Assembly (NCBI GenBank): GCA_949361645.1
Contig: OX442417.1
Coordinates: 16,773,427-16,837,426, forward strand
From: Spongilla lacustris
Lineage: Eukaryota > Porifera > Demospongiae > Spongillida > Spongillidae
Reading direction: 5' to 3'
DNA: 64,000 nt
Position numbers and translations under genes: made by a program. Numbering within the stretch: the stretch's first letter is position 1; the number at the start of each line of letters is the position of its first letter. The notes beneath the pieces were generated by a model. The model saw nothing but the letters and a program-made list of their open reading frames with translations, was not told the origin of the DNA and did not search any database. Shown one piece after another: positions 40,292 through 55,200 of this stretch.

Positions 40292-43200
40292 GTGAACTAC
40301 GTAAATACACGTGATGGGTGGGCCTATCCAGTGCGAGGGTGTGGCTACATCACACTGGGTGTAGATCACACCTAGTGTATTGGAGTACCACCATACCCTT
40401 GTTTAAGGGTATAACACTACACACCTGCATGTGTACATTGCACCTTCTCATTTCCACTCACATGAACAGGTCTAGCTGCCACAGATCTCCTCTAGCTGCT
40501 AGTAATATGCTGACCCAACCCAACTGAGTATCATGATTTTGATAATCTTAGTTATTGTATGCATCCCATGGGACCATAGAGCCCCTTTGAATGGCATCTG
40601 CAGCAGGACGCGTGCATGGGGGAAGGGGTGTGATTGTAAGATAAATAGTTCAAGCTCTTAGTATGATGCAGTTTGCTGTACCTCTGTTGTGGCCACAGAC
40701 ATGTTTTAATAATATAAAGGAACTAGCACCACTTATACGTACATGTATGTATATACATGGCAGTGCATTATGTGTGCATACTGTTAGTGAAATAAAATAA
40801 ACATAAAAACACCCTGGCACAGAAATTACATGTATTTTTATTTATTTCTTATTTTTAGGATGGTTATGCTGGGAATTAATTATATGCATACATGGGGTCT
40901 AAACCTCATGTCACTGGCTGCTACCTAGCAACATTATGTCACTGCTGCCTAGCAACATCATGTCACTGCTGCCTAGCAACATTATGTTATGTAGTTTATA
41001 ATGCAAATGCAATACAGTACTTATAGTCAACACACATACCATGCCATCTTGTAAGTAACACATATAATTACCTAAAGGTATGTAAGCATTCAATGATCAG
41101 CATATACCAACTGTGCCCACCATGTCAATTGCAACTCCTGCAGGATGAAGGTCACACTCCATTACACCTTGCTGCAAGTTCAGGTCATAATGCTTGTGTG
41201 GAACATCTTCTTTCAACACATGGTATTGATGTGAACATTAAGAACAAGGTGAGTTGGTCCATTGAATAACATTTTGCTCTATAAATAATACATCAATGCA
41301 TTATGAATGGATACATACATGTGCACATGTCTTATGAACAGTTTGAAGGATGTAGAACTGTGAACAAGTGCTATAGTTATGTTTATAAACAGTACCAATC
41401 CATGATATGGGGTGGGCATGTACATGTGCTTGTAGTAGGGGTACATTTCAATTTCAGCGTAAAATACAGGTGATGTCCCCAGACCTTTGGAACAGACATT
41501 TACTTAGGAGGCTTGTCCAAACTATTTAGCATCATTGTGATATTAACATATTAACCCCCCCCCCCCCCCCCCCCCTTAACGTCTATGAGTTTTTGTATGG
41601 AACATTACTCAATGTGCAGTGTAGTCTGAATAGACATAACTGCTACCACTGGAGTCAACGCTGCAGCTAAATAGATGTTCCGTATTATAAAAAACAATAC
41701 CTGCGGACAATAATTTTTTTTTTGTAGCTTCATAGCCTCTTCCCCCCCCCCCCCCCCTCTTACGTTACAATGATGTTAAATCATTTGGACAAGCCCCCTT
41801 AGTAACTGTTACTTGTATGTCCTCTTCCATCCACCATTCCAGTATGGTTTGGGTCCATTGCACTGTGCTGCAAGTTCAGGTCATGCTGCTTGTTTGGAAC
41901 ATCTCCTTTCCACTCCTGGTATTGATGTGAATCTTAAGGATAAGGTTAGTTTATATCTTGCTCTGTGAAATACTTATGCATTAGTAACTGATACTGTATG
42001 TATACATGTATGCTGGTGCTAATAAAAGTATGTGTAAGGTGATGTACTTCAGAACAATGTGAGGGATGTAGACCAGTGAACAAGTAGTAGAGTATTTTGT
42101 GAGAGAACATTAGCACATAATGTATAATGCCTTTGCCTGAATTACATATAAATACACTTAAAGTAACATAACAATACCACATGTGATGCTAATCATGCAC
42201 ATGTTTAGTATATGGAATAGAGCAACAGGCAGCCATTACCCATTTTAGGAAATTTCTGACGTATAATTTATATGCCAGGTACTTTTGAAGATCATTTTAT
42301 CCAATGCATATTTATGGCATGCAGTAAATATGTGTGGTGTGTTAGTTGGTCCTGCAAATAGCTATATGTGGTGCATGATATCTCACTCCCAATGAATGCA
42401 AACCCTTAAATGATTTGGGTTTTTTTGTGTGGTGTGTTAGTTGGTCCTGCAAATAGCTATATGTGGTGCATGATATGATGTGGTGCATGATATCTCACTC
42501 CCAATGAATGCAAACCCTTAAATGATTTGGGTTTTTTTGTGTTGTGTGCACATCAAAGTGACTAGTGACCCATCATATAGAGACAGAGGGAGAGAGGTGA
42601 AGAGAAAAGTTATATCCTTGTGAAAACCTTCCAGTTGCACTGAACTGGATTGAGAATTCAAAACAATAAAACAAAACAATATCAATGAGAAGAACATAGA
42701 TTTGTGCAATGTGATTGAGACATCATTGTGCAACATGTTAATTGATGGTACACATATACATCACTTATAATGCATGGGCGTAAGAGTACAAATAGGCCAT
42801 TTCTAAACCCAAATTCAACTATTGCTGGTCCCCGCAATAAAGGTCCATCAGTTGTTCAATTGATGTCAGTGAATTTTATTATTTTACATGTACATACATA
42901 TGAAGTAGCACAGATACTGAAACATCGATCCTAACACATCCTCGAGTATGTTCCTATCTTTATAACCAACAGCTGGAATGGAAGGAAATACACATGTAAC
43001 ATCTTGCATTTTTAACTCCTAGGCATTATACTAGTCCAGTGTAGAGTGACCCCGATGGATGGCCTGAAAATGATGATTAATAAAATTGTCAGCCAGAATG
43101 CAATTTATGTCCACCCGATCAGACGTAATAATTTTTAATCACTGATATTGTTTGGCACAACTGGATCCAGAATAGTCAACCTTCTAGTCCCTCCATCCAC

Positions 43201-46200
43201 ACAAGGGTCTATAGCTACACCGGACTAGACAAAGGTTATGAACATGTGTATTTCTTCAGTTTCAGCTGATATCAGAATTGCTCAGGAACTGTGCTACTTT
43301 ACATACATGTACACATCACTTAATTCATACATATGTGTGTACATAAATAAAATAGCCCTTAACTATTTTATAGTCCCATCAATGATGACCATGCACATAC
43401 TCATGTGTACATTCATGTGTACATCTCCTGTTCCCACTCCAGTATGGTAATACTCCATTACACTATGCTGCATGTGAAGGTCATACTACTTGTGTGGAAC
43501 GTCTTCTTTCCACTCCTTGTATTGATGTGAACATTAAGGATGGGGTGAGTTCATGCTTCTTGAATAGGATTTGATGATACATGTACATGTTGTATGTAAC
43601 CATAAAGCTGCATTGAATACTCAGGCAGCTCAAAAGTCATGCTAAGCTCTACCATGTGTGATTTATTATACCCTCCATGAACCCACTGCAGCATCACAAT
43701 ACTCCATCACACTATTCCTTTCAGTTTTTCTAGCCCTCATCAGCTCAGGCAGACTTAGATGTATCATACATGTATGTACATTGTGCACACTACCATGTTG
43801 GCTGAACTGTTGTACCCACTATTCCAGCATGGTATTGCTCCATTACACTATGCTGCAAGGGGAGGTCTTACTACTTATGTGGAACTTCTCCTTTCCACTC
43901 CTGGTATTGATGTGAACATTGAGGATAAAGTTAGTCTATATGTTGCCCTGTGAAATACTTATGCATTAGTAACTCATACTGTATGTATACATGGATGCTG
44001 GTGCTAATAAAAGTATGTGTAAGGTGATGTACATACTACTTCAGAACAATGTGAGGGATGTAGACCAGTGAGCAAGTGGTAGCGTTGAGAACATAAATAG
44101 GTCACATATACATATAAAAGAAGATAATAGTACCACACATATACATGTTTAGCATATGGAATAGAGCAGCAGGCTGTTCAATAGCCATTTTCAGAACACT
44201 GTAGGAACTTTTTGACATATAGTTTATATGCCATGCAGGTACTTTAGAAGATCATTTTATTCAATGCACATTTATGGAATGCAGTAAAGATGTGTGGTGT
44301 GCCAGTTGGTCCTGCCAATGGTGATTTGTGGCATATAATATTTAGTATACCCATCCCACCGAATGCAAATCCCTTAAATGATTTGGTATTGTGTGCACAT
44401 CAACGCGATTAGCGACCAGTGTGACATAGGGAGAGAGGTGAAGAGAAAGGTTATGTCTTTGTGAAAACCTTTCAGTTGCACTGAATCCTTCAGGAACTGT
44501 GCTACTTTACATACATGTACACGTAACTTAATTGTTATATACGTGTACATAAATAAAACTATTTTATAGTCCCTCCAATGAGCACATACTATGTGTACAT
44601 GCATGTGTGTATCCTGTTCCCACTCCAGGATGGTAATACTCCATTACACTATGCTGCAAGGGGAGGTTATGCTACTTGTGTGGAACATCTCCTTTCCACT
44701 CCTGGTATTGATGTGAACATTAAAGATAAGGTTAGTTTATACATGTATGTTGCTCTGTGAAATACTAATGCATTAGTAACAGATACTGTATGTATACATG
44801 TATGCTGGGGCTAATAAAAGTATGTGTAAGGGAATGTACATACTACTTCAGAACAATGTGAGGGATGTAGACTAGTGAGCAAATTGTACAGTTTTTCTTG
44901 TGTGAGAACATAAGCACAGAGTGTATAATGCCTTTGCTGAATTACATACAAGCCTAAATAGGGCACATATTGTAGGAACATAACAATACCACAGATTCCA
45001 ATCCATCATTATTTCATTGCGCACAATTTGAGCACTGATCCAACCACATCCTTTTTCAGTAGCATCAAACAAAATTTATACTATGGAAGGTATTCAGTGA
45101 AAAAATTCCCAGTACACCATTCTCAGTTGAAGGCAAGGCTTTTGAACTTCCAACTATTCCTGGCTTGGTCATAAAACATGGATTTTGGTCAGCAGTACTA
45201 CACACTACATAACCAATCTGCCCCCGGTCATCAATAACACACAGTGGCCATAACACACATTGGCCATAACACACAGTGGCCATAACACACAGTGGCCATA
45301 ACACATAGTGGCCATAACACACAGTGGCCATAACACACAGTGGCCATAACACACAGTGGCCATAACACATAGTGGCCATAACACACAGTGGCCATAACAC
45401 ACATTGGCCCAGTGGCCATAACACACAGTGGCCATAACACACAGTGGCCATAACACATAGTGGCCATAACACACAGTGGCCATAACACACAGTGGCCATA
45501 ACACACAGTGGCCATAACACACATTGGCCATAACACACAGTGGCCATAACACACAGTGGCCCAGTGGCCATAACACACATTGGCCCAGTGGCCATAACAC
45601 ACAGTGGCCATAACACACAGTGGCCATAACACAGTGACCATAACACATAGTGACCATAACACACAGTGGCCATAACACACAGTGGCCATAACACACAGTG
45701 ACCATAACACATAGTGACCATAACACACAGTGGCCATAACACACAGTGGCCATAACACACAGTGACCATAACACATAGTGACCATAACACACAGTGGCCA
45801 TAACACACAGTGGCCATAACACACAGTGGCCATAACACACAGTGGCCATAACACACAATGGCCATAACACACAGTGGTCATAACACATAGTGGCCATAAC
45901 ACACAGTGGCCATAACACACAGTGGCCATAACACACAGTGGCCATAACACACAGTGGCTATAACACACAGTGGCCATAACACACAGATGACAGTGGCCCA
46001 GTGGCCATAACACACAGTGGCCCAGTGGCCATAACACACAGTGGCCATAACACACAGTGGCCATAACACACAGTGGCCATAACACACAGTGACCATAACA
46101 CATAGTGACCATAACACATAGTGGCCATAACACACAGTGGCCATAACACACAGTGGCCATAACACACAGTGGCCATAGCACACAGTGGCCATAACACACA

Positions 46201-49200
46201 GTAGCCATAACACACAGTAGCCATAACACACAGTGGCCATAACACACAGTGGCTCGGTAACCAGTTAATGTAATTACTTTATGCATACATCCATATGAAG
46301 TAGCACAGTTACTGAAGCATCCTAAAACATCCTCCATTAAGTTGCAGTTTTTCTGTTCTGCTTTTTATAATTAACAGCAGCTAAAACACTATTAACTTCT
46401 GGCATTTTTAATTCTTAGCTTTTGACTAGCCAGGTGTAGCTATATACCCTAAGGGATGGATAGGTGACTATTCTTGAGTAGTGCCAATTGGTTTTAATAG
46501 AATTATATATATTTTTACACATTATATGCAATTTATGTCCACCCAATGTAATTGATTGGCACAACTGGATCCAGAATGGACAACTTTCAAGATCCTCCAT
46601 CCACAATAGGGTCTATATAGAACATGCTAGAAGCTACATGTATATTTCCTTCTCTTTTGCTGCTGTTAAAAAAAACTACAAAATAACGAAGGATGTATTA
46701 GAATGCCTTAGCAATTGCATGCATACAACTGATATGTGTACATAAATTCTCTAATAAAAAACTATTAACCATTTAATATAGTCCCACCATGCAATGATGA
46801 CCACATACTCTTGTATACATACATGTGTGTATCTCCTGTTCCCACTCCAGGATGATAATACTCCATTACGCTATGCTGTAATGGGAGGTTATACTACTTG
46901 TGTGGAACATCTCCTTTCCACTCCTGGTATTGAGGTGAACATTAAGGATGGGGTGAGCTCATGCTTCTTAAATAGGATTTGATGGTACATGTACATGTTG
47001 TATATAACCATAAAGCTGCATTGAATACTCAGGCAGCTCAAAAGTCATGCTAAGCTCTACCATGTGTGGTTTGGTATACCGTACCCACTACAACATTATA
47101 CTCCATTACACTATTCCTTCTAGCACTCATCAGATCAGGCAGACTTAGTTGTATCATATGTGTATGTACATTGAGCCCACAACCATGTTGGCTGAACTAT
47201 TGTTATGTACCCACCATTCCAGCATGGTGATACTCCATTACACCTTGCTGCAAGTTCAGGTCATGCTGATTATGTGGAACATCTTCTTTCAACACATGGT
47301 ATTGATGTGAACCTTAAGGATAAGGTTAGTTTATATGTTGCTTTGTGAAATACGTATCCATTAGTAACTGATACATGTATACATGTATGCTGGTGCTAAT
47401 AAAAGTATGTGTAAGGGGATGTACATACTACTTCTGAACAATGTGAGGGATGTAGACCAGTGAGCAAATTGTACAGTTTTTCTTGTGTGAGAACATTAGC
47501 ACAGAATGTATAATGCCTTTGCTGAATTACATACAAGCCTAAATAGGGCACATATTACAGGAACATTACAATACCACAGATTCCAATCCACCATCATTTC
47601 ATTGCACACAATGTGAGCATCCAACCATATGACCTGTTCTCATTCATGACCGTAATAGCATACATCCCTCTTCAGTAGCATCAAATAAAATTCGTACTGT
47701 GGACTTCAGGTATTCATTGAAAACATTCCCCTCTCATCATTCTCAGTTGAAGGCAAGGCTTTTGAACTTCCTACTATTTCTGGCTTGGTCATAAAATGTG
47801 GATTTTGGTCACCAGTAGTACACACAATAACACACATTGGCCATAACACCCAGTGGCCATACTACCCTAACACATAGTGGCTCAGAAACAAGTTAATATC
47901 ATTTACTTTACATGTAAATATATATGAAGTAGCACAATTACTGAAGCATCCTGACACATCTTCGAGTATGTTGTAGTTTCTCTGTTCTTAATAGCCAGCA
48001 ATGAAAACAGCAGGGAAATACACATGTAAATTCTTACATTTTAAATATACTAGCTCGGTGTAGCTAGATGCTAAGGGATGGATACATGTAGCTGCCTATT
48101 CTTGAGTAATGCAGATTAGAGTCTGTTCATAGAAATTATATATTATGTCGGAAGGAATGCAATTTATGTCCACCCAACGTCATATAACTTTGATTGGCAC
48201 AACTGGATCCAGAATAGGCAACCTTCAAGACCCTCCATCCACACAAGGGTCTATAGCTACACCGGACTACTTGAAAGCTATGAATCCAACATGCTAGAAG
48301 CTACATGTGTATTTCCTTCTCTTTTAGCTGCTGTTATAAATACTACAACACACCGAAGGATGTATTAGAATGCTTTAGCAATTGTGCTACTTAACATATA
48401 CATGTATGTGCGCGTTAATTACTTCATACATAGATGTACATGAATTCGCTAAGGAATGGCTATTATCCATTTTATAGTATCACCAATGATGACCACATAC
48501 TCATGTGTACATGCATGTGTACATCTCCTGTTCCCACTCCAGTATGGTAATACTCCATTGCGCTATGCTGCAATGAGAGGTTATGATACAATGATGGAAC
48601 ATCTCCTTTCCACTCATGGTATTGATGTGAACATTAAGGATGGGGTGAGTTCATGCTTCTTGAATAGGATTTGATGATACATGTACATGTTGTATGTAAC
48701 CATAAAGCTGCATTGAATACTCAGACAGCTCAAAAGTCATGCTAAGCTCTACCATGTGTGATTTATTATACCCTCCATGAACCCACTGCAGCATTACAAT
48801 ACTCCATTACACTATTCCTTTCAGTTTTTCTAGACCTCATCAGCTCAGGCAGACTTAGTTGTATCATACATGTATGTACATTGTGTCCACTACCATGTTG
48901 GCTGAACTGTTGTACCCACCATTCCAGCATGGTATTGCTCCATTACACTATGCTGCAAGGGAAGGTCTTGCTACTTGTGTGGAACATCTCCTTTCCACTC
49001 CTGGTATTGATGTGAACCTTAAAGATAAGGTTAGTTTATATGTTGCTCTGTGAAATACTAATGCATTAGTAACTGATACTGTATGTATACATGTATGCTG
49101 GTGCTAATAAAAGTATGTGTAAGGGAATGTACATACTACTTCAGAACAATGTGAGGGATGTAGACCAGTGAGCAAGTGGTAGCGTTGAGAACATAAATAG

Positions 49201-52200
49201 GTCACATATATATATAAAAGAAGATAATAGTACCACACATATACATGTTCAGCATATGGAATAGAGCAGCAGCTGTTCAATAGCCATTTTCAGAACACTG
49301 TAGGAAATTTTTGACGTATAATATATATGCCATGCAGGTACTTTAGAAGATCATTTTATTCAATGCACATTTATGGCATGCAGTAAATATGTGTAGTGTG
49401 CCAGTTGGTCCTGCAAATGGTGATTTGTGGCATATAATATTTAGTATACCCCTCCCACCGAATGCAAATCCCTAAAATGATTTGGTATTGTGTGCACATC
49501 AAAGCTATTAGCGACCAGTGTGACATAGGGAGAGAGGTGAAGAGAAAGGTAATATCTTTGTGAAAGCCTTCCAGTTGCACTGAATCCTTCAGGAACTGTG
49601 CTACTTTACATACATGTACACGTAACTTAATTGATACATATGTGTACATATGTATAGTCCCTCCAATGACCACATACTCATGTGTACATGCATGTGTGTA
49701 TCTCCTGTTCCCACTCCAGGATGGTAATACTTCATTACACTATGCTGCAAGGGGAGGTTATTATACGATGATGGAACGTCTTCTTTCCACTCCTGGTATT
49801 GATGTGAACATTAAGGATGGGGTGAGTTCATGCATCCTGAATAGGATTTGATGATCTTCATGAACCCACTGCACCATTACAATACTCCATTACACTATTC
49901 CTTTCAGTTTTTCTAGCCCTCATCAGCTCAGGCAGACTTAGTTGTATCATACATGTATATACATTGTGCCCACTACCATGTTGGCTGAACTGTTGTACCC
50001 ACCATTCCAGTATGGTATGGCTCCATTACACTGTGCTGCATGGGAAGGCCATACTACATGTGTGGAACATCTTCTTTCCACTCCTGGTATTGATGTGAAC
50101 CTTAAAGATAAGGTTAGTTTATATTTTGCTCTGTGAAATACTTATGCATTAGTAACTGATACTGTATGTATACATGTACGCTGGTGCTAATAAAAGTATG
50201 TGTAAGGTGATGTACGTACTACTTCAGAACAATGTGAGGGATGTAGACCAGTGAGTAAGTGGTAGAGTTTTGTCTGAGAACATTAGCACAGAATGTATAA
50301 TGCCTTTGCTGGATTACATACAAGCCTAAATAGGGCACATATTGTAGGAACATAACAATACCACAGATTCCAATCCATCATCATTTCATTGCCTAAAATT
50401 TGAGCACTGATCCAACCAGTTTTGCATACATCCTTTTCCAGTAGCATCAAACAAAATTTATACTATGGAAGGTATTCATTGTAAAAATTCCCAGTACACC
50501 ATTTTCAGTTGACGACAAGGCTTTTGAACTTCCCACTATTCCTGGCTTGGTCATAAAACGTGGATTTTTATCGCCAGTACTACACACTATATAACCAATC
50601 TGCCCCCGGTCATCACATAGTGGCCATAACACACAGTGGCCATAACACATAGTGGCCATAACACATAGTGGCAATAACACACAGTGGCCATAACACATAG
50701 TGGCCATAACACACAGTGGCCATAACACACAGTGGCCATAACACATAGTGGCCATAACACACAGTGGCCATAACACACAGTGGCCATAACACACAGTGGC
50801 CATAACACACAGTGGCCATAACACACAGTGGCCATAACACATAGTGGCCATAACACACAGTGGCCATAACACACAGTGGCCATAACACAGTGGCCATAAC
50901 ACATAGTGGCCATAACACACAGTGGCCATAACACACAGTGGCCATAACAAACAGTGGCCATAACACACAGTGGCCATAACACATAGTGGCCATAACACAT
51001 AGTGGCCATAACACACAGTGGCCATAACACACAGTGGCCATAACACACAGTGGCCCAGTGGCCATAACACACAGTGGCCATAACACACAGTGGCCATAAC
51101 ACACAGTGGCCCAGTGGCCATAACACACAGTGGCCATAACACACAGTGGCCATAACACACAGTGGTCATAACACACAGTGGCCATAACACACAGTGGCCA
51201 TAACACACAGTGGCCATAACACACAGTGGCCATAACACACAGTGGCCATAACACACAGTGGCCATAACACACAGTGGCCATAACACACAGTGGCCATAAC
51301 ACACAGTGGCCATAACACATAGTGGCCATAACACACAGTGGCCATAACACACAGTGGCCATAACACACAGTGGCCATAACACACAGTGGCCATAACACAC
51401 AGTGGCCATAACACAAAGTGGCCATAACACACAGTGGCCATAACACACAGTGGCCATAACACACAGTGGCCATAACACACAGTGGCCATAACACACAGTG
51501 GCCATAACACACAGTGGCCATAACACACAGTGGCCATAACACACAGTGGCCATAACACACAGTGGCCATAACACATAGTGGCCATAACACACAGTGGCCA
51601 TAACACATAGTGGCCATAACACACAGTGGCCATAACACACAGTGGCTCGGTAACCAGTTAATGTAATGTGGCCATAACACACAGTGGCCATAACACACAG
51701 TGGCCATAACACACAGTGGCCATAACACACAGTGGCCATAACACACAGTGGCCATAACACACAGTGGCCATAACACACAGTGGCCATAACACACAGTGGC
51801 CATAACACATAGTGGCCATAACACACAGTGGCCATAACACACAGTGGCCATAACACACAGTGGCCATAACACACAGTGGCCATAACACACAGTGGCCATA
51901 ACACATAGTGGCCATAACACACAGTGGCCATAACACACAGTGGCCATAACACACAGTGGCCATAACACACAGTGGCCATAACACATAGTGGCCATAACAC
52001 ACAGTGGCCATAACACACAGTGGCCATAACACACAGTGGCCATAACACACAGTGGCCATAACACACAGTGGCCATAACACACAGTGGCCATATCACATAG
52101 TGGCCATAACACACAGTGGCCATAACACAGTGGCCATAACACACAGTGGCTCGGTAACCAGTTAATGTAATTACTTTATGCGTACATACATATTAAGTAG

Positions 52201-55200
52201 CACAGTTACTGAAGCATCCTAAAACATCCTCCATTAAGTTACAGTTTTTCTGTTCTGCTTTTTATAATTAACAGCAGCTAAAACACTATTCACTTCTGGC
52301 ATTTTTAATTCCTAGCTTTTGACTAGCCAGGTGTAGCTATATACCTACATAGCTATTCTTGAGTAGTGCCAATTGGTTTTAATAGAAAAATATGTATTTT
52401 TACACGCCTTTGACTTGTCTGTGACGTCACTGCTTAACTCCAATGTTTTACTTGAAGCGGGACTAGCAGCAGGTCAGGCTGCCAGAGCTACTGAGCTGAG
52501 AAAGCATGAAGAAAATGATGCCAAATGCAAGGAGCTAGGTTGGGTTTGTGTCCCCATGGTGGTTGAGGCATATGGTGCTTGGGGGACAGAAGCAATGGAG
52601 TCTTTGGCACTTCTGGCCTCTCGCCTTGCGACCATCTGCAACAGGGCTAAGGCTGTGGTCCTAGCTGAGCTATATGGCAGGCTGAACCTCTGCTTAGTTA
52701 GAGCCAACGCTGTAGCCATCCTCTCCAGATGTTTTGTACCAGACCAGTAGTAATAATAGGGTGTATTTATGCATTGTGAATATCTACATATATATATAAT
52801 TATATTTGATTGTAGACAAGAATTAAAAGCACAAAAACATTACATAAGAAGGAATGCAATTTATGTCCACCCAACATCATATATCTTGGCACAAGTGGAT
52901 CCATAATAGGCAAACTTCTAGTCCCTCCGTCCACACAAGGGTCTATATCGAACATGCTAGAAGCTACATGTGTATTTCCTTCTCTTTTAGCTGCTGTTAT
53001 AAATACTACAACATAACGAAGGATGTATTAGAATGCCTCAGCAATTACATGCATACAACGGATACGTGTACGTAAATTCTCTAATTAATAGCTATTAACC
53101 ATTTAATATAGTCCCACCCTGCAATGATGACCACATACTCTTGTATACATACATGTGTGTATCTCCTGTTCCCACTCCAGGATGATAATACTCCATTACG
53201 CTATGCTGTAATGGGAGGTTATGCTGCTTGTGTGGAACGTCTCCTTTCCACTCCTGGTATTGAGGTGAACATTAATGATAGGGTGAGTTCATGTTTCTTA
53301 AATAGGATTAGATGATAAATGTACATGTTGTATGTAACCATAAAGCTGCATTGAATACTCAGGCAGCTCAAAAGTCATGCTAAGCTCACTACAACATTAT
53401 ACTCCATTACACTATTCCTTCTAGCCCTCATCAGCTCAGGCAGACTTAGTTGTATCATATATGTATTTCCCTTATGCCCACCACAATGTTGGCTGAACTG
53501 TTGTACCCTCCATTCCAGTATGGTATTGCTCCATTACACTATGCTGCAAGTTTAGGTGATACTGCGTGTTTGGAACATCTCCTTTCCACTCCTGGTATTG
53601 ATGTGAACCTAAAGGATAAGGTTAGTTTACACACAGATAGTTTTATAAACTATCTATGGTGCTCTCTGAAATACTTATGCATTAGTAACTGATACTGTAT
53701 GTATACATGTATGCTGGTGCTAATAAAAGTATGTGTAAGGTGATGTACATACTACTTCAGAACAATTTGAGGGATGTAGCAAATTGTAGAGTTGTTTTTG
53801 GTGAGATAACATAAATAGGGCACATACAATTATATATATAATTATAATAATATATATATAAAGGAACATAATAGTACCACACATTTACATGTTTAGCATA
53901 TGGAATAGAGCAGGAGGCAGCCATCAGCCATTTTCAGAACACTTTACTGAGGAAATTTCTGATGTATAATTTATTTATATGCTATCCAGGTACTTTTGAA
54001 GATCATTTTATTCAATGCACATTTATGGCATGCAGTAAAGATGTGTGGTGTGCCAGTTGGTCCTGCAAATGGTGATTTATAGCATATAATATTTAGTGTA
54101 CCACTCCCAATGAATGCAAAACCATAAATAATTAGGGTTTTTGTGTTGTGTGCACATCGAAGCGATTAACAACCAGTGTGACACGTGCAATGTCTCATGT
54201 CAAGACGGAGGGAAGAGGAAACCTTCAAACAGTGCACTGAACTGGCAATCATTGATAATTCAAAACAATATTGATGGCTGTTGTTAAAAAAGGAAATGCA
54301 ATATAGTAAAAATATCGATCTGTGCAAAGTGATTGGAATAGCATTAATTGTGCATCGTGTAAATTGACGGTACACTTATAGTATTACAAAATAAGTGAGA
54401 GTGCCAATTTTATTAAAGACCATTTCTATACCGAACTTCAATTATTGCTGGTCCCCACAATAAATTAAAGGTCCACCAGTTGTTCAATTGATGCCAGTGA
54501 ATTTAATTATTTACATGTGAAGTAGCACAATTACTGAAGTATCCTAACACATCCTCCATGTTGTAGTTCCTCTGTTATCTTTTATAAACTACATGTGCTG
54601 CTCGTGAAATGGAAGGAAATACACACATTACTTTTTGCATTTCATAGCATTATACTAGTCCAGTGTAGAGAGACTCTGATGGATGGATAGTTGCCTATTA
54701 GTACTCATTAATTAAAAAATTATGTTGGATGGAATGCAATTTATTTCCACCCAAAGTAATAATCTTTTAATAAACTGAAATTGAATGACACAACTCCATC
54801 CAGAATATTTAGGCAACTTTGAGACCCACCATCCACACAAGGGTATATGGCTACATTGGACTAGTCGAAAGCTCTGAATTGAAGCTACAAACACATGTAC
54901 ATGTATATGTATTATTCTGTTTTATCTGATGTTTAAAATTAAAATGAGTAACTACAACATGTGGTACTTCAGATATATATAAACACTGAAACTTAATTAA
55001 TTCATATGTGTACATAAATTCACTCTGGAATAACATTTTATGGTCCCTCCAATGATGACCACATACTCATGTGTACATATATGTGTACATCTCCTGTTTG
55101 TTCCCACTCCAGGATGGTCATACTCCATTACGCTATGCTGCAATGGGAGGTCATACTACCTGTTTGGAACGTCTTCTTTCCACTCCTGGTATTGATGTGA

